Source: Cinnamomum chago (taxonomy: Eukaryota; Streptophyta; Magnoliopsida; Laurales; Lauraceae). Taken from it: DNA of 64,000 bases. Positions 54,502 to 64,000 of this stretch are shown piece by piece. The stretch is from NCBI GenBank assembly GCA_038049695.1, contig CP142455.1:33765501-33829500 (forward strand), read 5' to 3'. The notes under the pieces were generated by a model. The model was not told where the DNA came from. It made no database searches and worked only from the letters and a program-made list of their open reading frames with translations. Numbering within the stretch: position 1 is the stretch's first letter; each line of letters opens with the position of its first letter. The position numbers and the translations under genes were made by a program.

Positions 54502-54872
54502 AATGCATTGGTTGTCCAAAACCAGGCAAGGCCACTTCAGCAGCAAGCACCACAGCAACAACAGTTTAGATAGCAGCAGCAGCCACCGCCACAGGCCGGT
54601 CATCAGCAGGGACAGCAGCGAGCACCGCAACAGAACAGGAATGCACCACATGGCAGGCCACAACAAGCTCAAAACAGGCCATAGCTTCGAGGGCAAATCT
54701 ACGGGGTCAATAGGGTTGATGCAGAGGCAGCGAGAAATGTAGTGGAAGGTACACTTCTTGTTTGTGGGATAAAAGCTAAGATTTTATTTGACCCTGGCTC
54801 TACACATACGTTCTTATCCCATAAATTTTCTAAGTTGATTGATATGCTGCTAGAGAACTTGAGTTCATTTTG
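54502..54872 (+). pseudogene. Gypsy linker and protease N-terminal part
   Basis: In the gag frame, past TAG codons at 54,499, 54,571 and 54,682, comes a Gln-rich linker. The aspartic protease start follows: AKILFDPGSTHTFLS (Asp codon at 54,790). The family motif is D(S/T)G; here it is DPG, so catalysis should be lost. A stop and frame change near 54,870 end this register. Confidence 0.85.
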
Positions 54873-55847
54873 ACTGTGGCAACCCCAGTAGGTAAACAAG
54901 TTATTTGTAGAACCTTTTACCCTAGTTGCACAGTCCAGATAGGAGAAGTGGTTTTAACTGCAGATCTCATTTCTTTGGAGATGTTTGATTATGATGTCAT
55001 CCTAGGGATGGATTGGCTGGCAGGGTACCATGCCACAATGGATTGTTTCCATAAGACCCTCACTTTCAAGTTGGTTGAGACACCAGCAGGAGTGTCGTTT
55101 CAGGGAGAGAGGAGGAATCCTTGCGCAGGGTTTGTTTCAGCGTTGAAGGCTGACAGACTTTTGAGAAGTGGTTGTGAAGCTTATTTAGCGTTTATCACGG
55201 AGGATAAACGGTCCCAAGGGGTGGAGGAGATCCCAATTGTTTGGGAATTCCCGGATGTTTTTCTGGAGGAGATTCCAGGTTTGCCACCCATGAGAGAGTT
55301 TGATTTCACTATTGAGTTGCTACCAGGGACCGCTCCAATATCTATTGCACCATATAGAATGGCTCCGGCAGAATTGGGAGAGTTGAAGACTCAGTTGCAA
55401 GAGTTGTTGGACAAAGGTTTTGTGAGACCAAGTGTTTCACCTTGGGGAGCTCCAGTCTTGTTTGTTAAGAAGAAGGATGGTTCAATGAGAATGTGTATTG
55501 ATTACAGAAGATTGAATCAAGTGACCATCAAGAACAAGTACCCATTGCCAAGAATAGATGAATTGTTTGATCAATTGCAAGGTGCATCATACTTTTCGAA
55601 GATTGACTTGAGATCCAGTTACCATCAGTTGAGAGTTAGAGAAGCAGATGTGTTGAAAACAGCTTTCCGGACAAGATATGGCCACTATGAGTTCCTAGTG
55701 ATGCCATTTGGGTTGACAAATGCACCGGCAGTGTTCATGGCATTGATGAACAAGATATTTGCAGAGTATCTGGATCAGTTTGTTGTAGTGTTCATAGATG
55801 ACATTTTGGTATACTCCAAGCCAGAGAAGAGCATGAAGAGCACTTGA
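54870..55847 (+). pseudogene. Gypsy protease end and reverse transcriptase
   Basis: The frame contains the second half of the retropepsin domain ([20 protein letters not shown]). The RT fingers and palm follow: [54 protein letters not shown] and [15 protein letters not shown]. The catalytic site [10 protein letters not shown] is at about 55,793-55,822. It closes after a shift into another frame near 55,830. The RT motifs are intact, but the polyprotein is broken on both sides. The enzyme would copy the element's RNA to DNA. Confidence 0.93.
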
Positions 55848-56440
55848 TGATAGCACTGCAACTCTTGAGAGAGAACCAGCTGTATGTGAAGCTCAACAAG
55901 TGTGAATTTTGGTTGGAGCAAGTAGCATTTTTGGGGCATATCATCTCCAAAGAAGGATTGTCAATGGATCCGTCCAAGATTGAAGCAGTAGTGAACTGGG
56001 AAAGACCGAAGAATGTGACAGAAATCAGGAATTTTCTGGGATTAGCAGGCTACTATCGGAGGTTTGTGCAAGGTTTTTCGTCGATTGTGTCACCATTGAC
56101 GAAGTTGACAAGAAAAAATGCACCACATGTATGGACAGATCAGTGTGAAGAGAGTTTCCAAGAGCTAAAAAAGAGATTGACTACAGCACCAGTCCTTACT
56201 TTGCCATCCGGAAGCGGCGGTTTCACCATTTTTACCGATGCTTCGAATGTTGGACTTGGTTGTGTGTTGATGCAAGAAGGAAAAGTTATTGCTTATGGAT
56301 CTCGACAGTTGAAAGATCACGAGAAGAACTATGCCACCCATGATCTAGAGTTAACAGCGGTTGTGTTCGCGTTGAAAATGTGGAGACATTACCTCTATGG
56401 AGAGCAGTTCGAAGTCCACTCCGACCACCGCAACTTATAG
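55844..56440 (+). pseudogene. Gypsy RT thumb/connection and RNase H
   Basis: It begins with [20 protein letters not shown], the RT thumb region. RNase H follows: [38 protein letters not shown] and a conserved HSDHRNL. A TAG at 56,438 interrupts it within the RNase H end; the frame continues afterwards. RNase H would degrade the RNA strand during reverse transcription. Confidence 0.92.
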
Positions 56441-57355
56441 TACTTGTTTTTACAGAAGGATTTGAACATGAGGCAGAGAAGATGGATGGAATATATCAAG
56501 GACTATGATTTTCCAATCAAGTACCACCCGGGGAAAGCAAATGTAGTTACAGATGCCTTGAACAGAAAATCAGTAGGCTTGGCTAATCTTTATGGCACTT
56601 GTATTTTCGAACAGTTTGAAGAATTGAGCCTAGACATGCAGCCGCTAAGGAAGGGTGTTTTGTTAGCTAACATGACGGTGTCAGAACCTTCTTTCATTCA
56701 AAAGATCAAGGACAATCAGTTGCAAGATCCAGAGTTGGCCAAGATTTCAGAGCATACAGCAGAACGTCCTGATTTTCGTATTGTTGATGGAGCTTTGTAC
56801 TACCGTGACCGTCTGTGTGTGCCTAACATTGAAGATTTGAGGAATGACATAATGACTGAGGCTCATAGCACAAAGTACTCTATGCATCCAGGCAGCACAA
56901 AGATGTATCAGAACTTGAAGGGCAGATTTTGGTGGAACAATATGAAGAGAGAGATTGCAGCGTTTGTCTCCCGTTGCATGACCTGTCAGTTGATTAAGGC
57001 AGAGCATCAGAGGCCTCCAGGGTTGTTACAACCGGTAGAGATCCCGGAATGGAAGTGGGAGCACATTACTATGGACTTTATTTCGGAATTACCAAGGACT
57101 AGTAGAGGCAACGATGCGATTTGGGTCATTGTGGACCGTCTCACCAAGTCAGCGCATTTCCTTGCTATGAAGACTGGGAAGAAGATGCACATGCTACCTT
57201 TGGCGGAGTTATTTGTCAACGAGATCGTCAGTCGTCATGGACAGCCAGTTTCTATCACATCTGACAGAGACAACAAATTTGTCTCGAGGTTCTGGAAGAC
57301 ATTGCATGAGTCTATGGGTACGAGATTACAGTTCAGCACAGCTTATCACCCTTAG
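56441..57355 (+). pseudogene. Gypsy integrase N-terminal and catalytic core
   Basis: This is the same frame after the TAG at 56,438. It holds the H2C2 zinc domain (ending CMTCQLIKAEHQRP) and the rve core, with catalytic Asp residues in WEHITMDFISELP and VSITSDRDNKF. It stops at a TAG at 57,353, where relatives read HPQTDGQSERT; the CAG Gln codon became TAG. The catalytic Glu lies just beyond, in the next piece. Integrase would insert the DNA copy. Confidence 0.92.
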
Positions 57356-58156
57356 ACAGATGGCCAGTCAGAGAGAACGATTCAGACTCTAGAGGACGTG
57401 CTCCGTGCTTGTGTGTTAGATTTCAAGACTCAATGGGATGAGACTCTACCGTTGTGTGAGTTCGCTTACAACAACAGCTACCACTCGAGCATTGGGATGG
57501 CTCCTTTTGAGGCTTTGTATGGCAGAAGGTGTAGGACACCTGTATGTTGGGAAGAAGTTGGCACTCACAGTTTCCATGGACCGACTATGGTTAGTGAGAC
57601 CAGCGACAAGATCAAGTTGATTCAAGAACGTCTGAAAGTGTCCAGGAGTAGACAGAAGAGCTATGCAGATTCCCACCGCAGAGATCTACAGTTCAAGGAA
57701 GGAGATAAAGTCTTCTTGAAAGTGTCACCTACAAGGGGAACATTGAGATTTGGACAGAAGGGCAAGCTATCACTGATATACATTGGACCATATGACATTG
57801 TGAGCAAGATCGGTGATGTGGCTTATGGATTAGCCTTACCACCTGAACTATTCGGCGTTCACAACGTCTTCCATGTGTCTATGTTGAAAAAGTATGTTCC
57901 CGATCCGTCCCATGTGCTCCGGCATGAGCCGTTGGAGATTCGAGAAGATGCTACCTACGTTGTGAAGCCCGTGGAGATCATCGATACGAAGGAACAAGAG
58001 TTGAGGACTCAGACTATTCAGTGGGTGAAAGTACTGTGGGAAAATCATGGACCAGAAGAGGCAACGTGGGAATTACAAGACCAAGTACAGAAGAAGTACC
58101 CACATCTTCTACCAGAGGTGAGTCTTATGTTTCATTTGGAGAACCAAATGCCCTAA
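57356..58156 (+). pseudogene. Gypsy integrase end with chromodomain-like C-terminus
   Basis: Still in the same frame, it starts TDGQSERTIQTLED with the catalytic Glu. It continues with the conserved YNNSYHSSIGMAPFEALYG and the GPY/F-type region (YIGPYDIVSKIGDVAYGLAL). The C-terminus holds FHVSMLKKYVPDPSHVL and a Tekay-type chromodomain (YVVKPVEIIDTKE, WVKVLWENHGPEEATWEL). The chromodomain is thought to direct insertion to certain chromatin. The stop is at 58,154, just before the polypurine tract. Confidence 0.92.
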
Positions 58157-58167
58157 GGGGTGGAGGA
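58155..58167 (+). promoter_or_regulatory. Polypurine tract of gypsy element
   Basis: AAGGGGTGGAGGA directly precedes the 3' LTR start TGTAAG and would prime plus-strand synthesis. Confidence 0.9.
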
Positions 58168-61100
58168 TGTAAGACCCCGACCCGAGTGAAACCGATTAGT
58201 GCTAATTAAGTCGTGTGTTAGTTCTAAGCTTGATTAGTGATTTTTGCTAAGTTGGGCTTGGAATAGCTTTTGATATAGTTTTGGGGATTTTTTATCGCTT
58301 GTGCTTAGTGGGGCCCTTTGGGGGTTCCTTTCTATTGACTTTGCATGCGCTTGAGGATTTATCGGAGATTTTGGATTCATTATTTTAATCTCGTTTTATT
58401 TATATTGTTAATCCCTACAACTTTCATGTTGATCACGTCCTCGTTCGAGACCCCGAAACCCGATTTCATAGCCTTGAGGGGCAAAACAGTCTTTTTACAC
58501 TAAACCTGTACCCAAAATTTGATATCCCCGAAACCCGCGAAACATATACTTTTTGGAAACTAGATATTCCGATGATCATTTCTTCCTTCTTCGTCGAATC
58601 CATCCGAGATCCCGAAAGAGATGATTTCAGTCAAACAAGCTCCTTTAGTAGTGGGACCCAACCCATTTGTTAACAAAGGGAAGCCACTCTCCCTTCCATT
58701 TCATTTTCCTTTTCCAGCACAAAAAGGCAGCCTAGGGTTTGTTTGGAAGCTTTCCTCTTCTTCTTGCTCTCTCCACCTCCAATCCACACCAAGCTTGCAT
58801 CAATCAACAAATGGAAGTTATCATTCTCCTCCCCACCTTGCAAGCTTCCTGTTGATACCATTTGTAGAAGAATCCACCAACTTTGAGATCTTCATTGAAC
58901 TAAATCTTTCCATTAAAGGACCTTACAAGTAAGTAATCCTTCCCTTCTTCTAGATTGGTATTCTTCTAGCCTTAGAGAAGCTTCATCTTCATTATTGTAA
59001 AATTTCCCTTCCTATTTCTTGTTTTGACCCATTTTAGGGTTTGCTTTGGGGATTTTGTTCATAGCTTGGACCTTTGGCTTGGAAGAGTATAGGAGTTTGA
59101 TTTCTTGATTTGAAGACACAAGGCAAGTGGATGATAAGGTTTTTATGAGCTTTCAATGGGTTTTCATGAGGAATGTGGTTGGCTTGTCATTTCACTCATA
59201 TTTATTGGCTTGCATTGGTTTTTGAAATGAATGCTTGAATGCATCTTGGCTAACTCATTTAATGTTTTGTACACATGTTGGTTGAGTATTTATTGTCTTT
59301 TGTGATATCCTAAATGAATGTTTGTGAAATGGTTTCCTTCCTCCTTCCTTTGTATTGGACTTGATATAGAAGAAGTGATGGAGTGAACACATAATGGGGT
59401 TTTGGAGAGGTGTAGATAGAGGCATTGGAGGAGCTCTTAGCTCAATTTTATTGCAGGGACTAAGTGGAAGTGGGGAGAATGGTTTTGAGGAGGAGAAATG
59501 GCTAAAAATCTGAACACAGTGGGTGTTCCCGCACCTGGCGGTCAGCTTGCATTCACCTGGAGGCTGGCTGCCTGGTGACTGGAGGCTAACCGCCAGATAG
59601 CCGAAATGTCACGGTTGCTTTTCCAGAGAGCACACTTCTCCACCTGAAAACTCAGTCAGCTCCACGGTTAGCCAGCGGCTAACCGCCGAACCCATCGGCG
59701 GCTAACCGCCAGCTAACCGCACCTTGGCGGTTAGTTTTCCAGTAAGCTGCATTTTTCAGCCCAGCCGCGGTCAGCCAGCGGCTAGCCACCCATCCCAGCG
59801 GCGGCTAACCGCTAGCTAACCGCCAGGTGACCGAAATTTCCCAAGTTCCGGAGAACTCCTCACTCGAGCGAACTCTCCGGTTTGCTCGAGCGCTGAGGTT
59901 TGTCGGTAAAAGGAGATTCACTAGGCATTGTATGATGCCATCCGAGAAAGAAACCATATCACAAAGATGTCATTCGAAGTTTTGAAAATTCAAAGTGTAT
60001 AAGGAGCCCGGAATGTCTTCAAACTCAAGGAGTACGAAGTCATTTCTATAATCGACATACGGGACCCCTGTTCACTAAAATAGATCTTGAAACCAATATC
60101 TTTTCTGAAATGGTATAGTTCATTATATTTCTTCATTTCTAAGATTTACATTTCATGAGTTGTTTTCCCGAAAGCATGATAGTTACATTAGTAACATTGA
60201 CTTGTCCCGAAGAGTATCGTCCGGCACGAAATGAAAGTTATGCATTTGAGTATTCTTGCCCCGTTCATTTATTCACTTGAACTTGATGTATTTTTCATAT
60301 GTCTCGATTTTTGATTTAACCTATGAGTCGGCATCACTAAGCTTGGATACCTTGTCGGTTTGATCCACCGACTTGGAGATCCCTCTCCCGTCCCGCTAGC
60401 TGCAGTTTGGATCCCGATACCCGGTTTATTACCGTGGTCCCGTCCCGATACCCGGTTCGCTACCGTGGTCCCGTCCCGTATATTTATATTGTATATATGA
60501 TTTACGTTGAATCTCCTCACCTTGTGTGACTGAGATTAACGTCCCGCTATACTGCTGTCACTTTAATGACAGAGGACTTAGCTTTATGTGATTGTCATCT
60601 TGTTAGTTCCCTTTTTCCTTGGATACCTTATATGTTTTATCTTGTTTACTTGTTTTCTAGCAAATGATTTATCTACTTTATGAGAGTTCTTGCTTAAACA
60701 GATTTCTATGCTTTTCAAGATATTTCATTCATTATATGTTGTTGTATCCTTTTCACTCTCTTGCCAGACCGTCGTGTCTGATCCATTTGATTTGGTACTC
60801 AGGTCCCGTTGCCGACTACCTTGTGGAGGAGCCGGAGGAGGCGGTAGGTGAGCTGCAACCTCTAGTCGAGTGGCGTGCTGACGATGTCATTAGACATCGG
60901 GTTGCTACGAGAGGCGTACATTTTGAGGAGAACTATTTAACCATTCTTTGGGTTATTGTTTTATCTATATTGGCCTTGGTTGGCCTCTAGATTTGGGGAA
61001 TGTAACTAAATGATCTTTTGTTAAACTTTAACTACTTTTGGGAAACATGCTATAAATCATTGCTCATTCTGATACAGTTTTTGATACTCGATGTTAATGC

Positions 61101-61341
61101 TTTCATGACTAGAGATAGTCTGACTATTTGATTTGCTACATGCTTCCGCACTTAAAAGAAATATTCATTGATGGTTGTGATATCCTCACCGCGGACACCT
61201 GTGGGAAATTAAATAAAGGTATGTTATCATTCTAACAGATGTATGTGGTCATCTATTCATCATCTCATCATACCATCACACTTCTTTACTAATGTCCCGA
61301 TCCCGGATCTGTCGCGTGGGGCCCGGTCCGGGGTTGCGATA
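58168..61341 (+). repeat. 3' LTR of gypsy element, full length
   Basis: 3,174 bp. It includes a dyad array (59,535-59,893) and 'taccgtggtcccgtcccg' repeated at 60,430 and 60,463. A GC-rich stretch near 60,790-60,910 keeps a frame open but matches no known protein. The length equals the solo LTR at 24,085 within 50 bp, supporting this as the original size. Confidence 0.93.
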
Positions 61342-61346
61342 GTGTG

Positions 61347-61825
61347 TAATGGGTAGTGGAAAAGATTTAATGAAAATTACTTGGGTTTTAGCTATTGCAT
61401 CAAGCGAGAAGGAAACCAACAAATTTGTAGAGACCGTACGGTTTCCATAAATCCATAATCTTCCATTAAATACTTGTGACAATGGAACCGCACCCATAAC
61501 AATGCCACAAGAAAAGATTTAGAAATCCACCAATGCCCAGTAAAATCTAATGAAAACAACAGGCATTGCACATCTAAAGACAAGGGGGAAAACAAACGAA
61601 ATAATTACGAAACTGAAAGAGGCTTTCAAACAAAAAAAAAAATTACCGTAATGAAGAGGCTTTCTACTTCTCCGGTACTCGATCCAGGCTTATCAGGATA
61701 CACTTTGGAAATATCAACCTTTGTGTATGCAACAAATCAAACAAAAGAAGTAATTGTTACTTTTATGTTCTTTATCCAAATATTAGTGTCAAACAACAGA
61801 ATAGTGGGGACATTATATTGAGGTG
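61347..61825. other. Continuation of the DNA interrupted by the gypsy element; no gene
   Basis: Before insertion this joined 51,092. The first bases may continue the W/G-rich fragment, but frames close quickly. The rest is AT-rich and unassigned. Confidence 0.35.
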
Positions 61826-62335
61826 ATACACAATGACAAGGACTCACGATTTCACTAACTTTTGATTAATCAAAAAAATTATATTTGTCTTTAATAACGA
61901 AATTGATAGCATAATACTTCTTTTCTTCATCTCCTTTTGGTTTCCAACGACATGAGTATGGTTACTTTATATTTAGATGCCTAAACGATTAGAGGGACTC
62001 ACGAAGGAGAATGTAATTCGATTATTGAGGAAAAATAAAATTGTTCATTGATAACGATATCATCACAATAATTTTTTGTTTCTTCACCCAAATTTAGTAT
62101 CCCACAAAAAAAGAATGCTGGATTTAAATTGAGATGCATAAAACATGAGAAGGACTCGTGATTTCATTCAATGTTGATTATCGTTCAATTTTCTGATAAC
62201 GATATCGTTTTAGTAATTTTTATGTTTTCATCCACATTTTTTGCATCCTACACACGACGATAATGAATGTATAATGACATGCATAAGCAATGGAGAAGAC
62301 TTAAGGACTTCATCCATATTGTGATCTCAACATCT
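61826..62335 (-). repeat. Inverted repeat units related to 45.9 and 48.0-48.4 kb
   Basis: Read on the minus strand, three units of ~150 bp contain '(g/c)(t/a)(g/c)gagtcc(t)tct', 'atgcatctcaat(t)taaa' or similar, and 'gatatcgttatca'. They align with plus-strand units at 45,880-45,990, 47,979-48,083 and 48,278-48,388. They are therefore inverted relative to the 43-48 kb zone. Confidence 0.55.
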
Positions 62336-63685
62336 TTCATGTGAGAACAAGATCATTACCATTGTGAACATGAGTGGTATAAATTTCATTTGATACTGCA
62401 CTCCGAACGTCGTTATGTAGCCATATTAGTTAGTCCAAAGGCTTGGACTCTCATATTATCACCTATTTAAAAAACGGCCATTAGTAATTCCCTTACCAAA
62501 CCCAGAAAATAGATGTAAACGTCAGTAGTATCATTTCTTTTTTTGTTCTACACATGATAATGTACTACGAGTAAAATTGCTTGATATTGTGTAAGTGGCC
62601 ATCAAGATTACTTGTACATGAGTTAAGTGATTACTTAATGGAAGAGAGAAGCCTAGATGACAATGGGGAAGAAGGTGGGGAAAAGGAAATAACTGGATTG
62701 GGGAAGGAGGCAATAAGGGATAGAAGAAGATGTGGGGGGGGGGGGGGGGGCGGGCTTGGGGGCTTATAATTCAGCTATCAAAACTCTAAAGTTCGATCCG
62801 GGGGTGGGACCTTAAAGACTGCAGATTCAACTATGTAATCTCTAAAGCTCGAACAATCCATAAAACTATTAGCTTCTTTCCCCTTGTCATTAATTGAAGA
62901 TAGAAATCTACACATTCTAAGTCTTCCTGGCCAAACTTAAAAGGATATACAAATCTCCAAGTACTGGATTTTGTTCAAGTATCTATATCTTACTTAACCT
63001 TATCGACGAGAGTTTATAGAGTAAAACATAAGGCAAAAATCCATAAAAAATTAAATGCATTTTCTTACTGTCATTGTTGCCTATGTCAAGTAACTAATGA
63101 AGAAATCACAAAATCTCAAAGAGATTGTAAGAATTCACCGACATTTTAACATCTAAAAAACAATAAAGACTACTCTTCTATCTTAATCATTCCCTCAAAT
63201 CATAAATACTCATTCTCATGCATAATCTCATTTCAAGAAGGGGCCGGAAACCAAAAAGAGAACAAGTATAAAATTCGGATTCAAATAGCAACCATTTTGT
63301 GTTTTTAAAAGCGAACAGCAGTGCAATCCAAAATTGCCATCGCGTGTTTTAGCAGAAAGGGTTACTATATATCTACCTTCATCAAAAAAAAAAAAAAAAA
63401 CTATCGCATAGAAGCACGGCTGCATTGCAAAACCGATACATTCATACTAAAGGAACAGAACATGGAAAGTTGATACAGGACAAAAACGGTCAAGATGATG
63501 AAATCGAGGCACATATCCAAATAAGTAAATCAAACAAGATTCAAATAGTAAGAAACAACTACAGGATGGAGAAGCCAAGCATTACAGAAGCTCCAGATTT
63601 TTTATTTCAAATAGCCATTAATCCAAAAATTAGGACTACATTCAAACAAACAGAGCATTGGCTGCAGGGAGTGCACATGCAAATG
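62336..63685. other. No recognised gene; G-run and A-run
   Basis: AT-rich DNA with a run of 17 G at 62,734-62,750 and a run of 17 A at about 63,385-63,401. The small open frames near 62,581 and 63,425 have no recognised homology. Confidence 0.35.
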
Positions 63686-64000
63686 CTACAACATAAAATG
63701 GATATTATGCAAGTACTCACCTCTCTTGGCTAGAAACCCTCTTTCATATGCAAGATTTTCTCCATCAACTACGGCGACGAGAGAGCATCCCTGGCTGCCG
63801 GTGTGAGATGATCCAGACGGAATCACCGATTGGAGTGAAGACAGAAAGGAAGAGGGAAAGGGATAGCAGGGAACCAATGGAACGAGAGAGGAAGCGAGAG
63901 GGAAGGAGAGAGAGAGGCGAGAGAAAAGGAGAGAGTAAGCAAGAGGGAAGGAGAGAGGACGCGAGAGGGAAGGATAGAGAAGGGACCGGAGAAGACACGC
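63686..64000 (-). repeat. Leader/exon module, copy C (inverted), cut by window end
   Basis: On the minus strand the order is a CT-rich leader (64,000-63,840), then 'ggatcatctcacaccggcag' and 'gatgctctctcgtcgccg'. The exon-like block encodes VVDGENLAYERGFLAKRG and ends in a donor-like 'gaggtgagta'. The block matches 43,726-43,812 on the plus strand, and the leader matches 47,010-47,105. No known protein is recognised, so a real first exon and a transposon terminal repeat are both possible. Confidence 0.55.

Larger units (their letters stand above)
51093..61341 (+). mobile_element. Ty3/gypsy chromovirus (Tekay-type) retrotransposon
   Basis: GTGTG at 51,088-51,092 and 61,342-61,346 is a 5-bp target duplication. 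LTRs begin TGTAAGACCCCGACCCG; the left ends GCGACA, the right GCGATA. The initiator-Met primer site is at 53,229-53,239 and the polypurine tract at 58,155-58,167. The order gag, protease, RT, RNase H, integrase, chromodomain-like end identifies a chromovirus. The C-terminal 'YVVKPVEIIDTKEQELR' to 'KVLWENHGPEEATWE' is that of the Tekay clade. Two frameshifts, several in-frame TAGs and an altered protease site make it inactive. The left LTR has lost about 1,041 bp. Confidence 0.95.

Noticed and set aside
54031..54696. 221-codon minus-strand frame opposite gypsy gag
   Set aside because: It is the antisense of the CAG-rich gag linker and gag core; Leu/Trp runs are by-products.

Overview
The window is nuclear DNA of a flowering plant. 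The coding traces are plant transposon proteins plus intron-containing scraps of two conserved plant genes (CCR4-NOT subunit NOT1 and the microtubule protein MOR1). LTR retrotransposons use plant-type initiator-Met tRNA primer sites, and the intergenic DNA is AT-rich with nested insertions. No intact host gene is supported, no tRNA or rRNA gene was recognised, and the species cannot be named from this sequence.

Layout. 1-5.7 kb: GC-rich leader-like DNA, a 5'-truncated LINE with a 12-bp target duplication, a palindromic repeat array, a Helitron-like remnant and a MITE with internal tandem repeats. 5,705-40,872: one very large CACTA (En/Spm) DNA transposon with matching termini, subterminal repeats and a perfect 3-bp TGG target duplication. 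It carries a decayed TnpD-type transposase gene and a second gene of the Transposase_24 type, followed by captured exons of NOT1, MOR1 and unidentified genes. Four retroelements sit inside it, each bounded by its own 5-bp target duplication: a non-autonomous Sirevirus-like copia element (12,408-19,935), a 3.1-kb solo LTR (24,085-27,214), a decayed copia element (28,352-35,862) and a 508-bp solo LTR (37,138-37,645). Subtracting these leaves an ancestral CACTA of about 16.5 kb. 40.9-43.1 kb: Helitron-like 3' ends and AT-rich repeats. 43.1-64.0 kb: a zone of related repeat modules, direct at 43-48 kb and inverted at 62-64 kb, enclosing a W/G-rich gene scrap; this looks like a large long-terminal-repeat DNA element that runs past the window edge. 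A 10.2-kb Ty3/gypsy chromovirus of Tekay type (51,093-61,341) is inserted in that zone.

How the parts relate. Nearly everything is mobile DNA at different stages of decay. The CACTA proteins would have bound the subterminal repeats and cut at the CACTA ends, but both genes are now broken. The gypsy element is the youngest-looking autonomous type (LTRs with few differences), yet has two frameshifts and several stops. The Sirevirus-like element lacks protease, integrase and reverse transcriptase, so it would have needed proteins from another copy.

Most interesting signals: (a) paired GTCGAC palindromes at equivalent places in LTRs of unrelated families, with a comparable GC-rich dyad array in the gypsy LTR; (b) capture of NOT1 and MOR1 exons with introns by the CACTA element; (c) a multiplied polypurine tract and a degenerate repeated block in the non-autonomous Sirevirus; (d) the triplicated, partly inverted pyrimidine-rich leader/exon module at 43.2, 46.6 and 63.7 kb.
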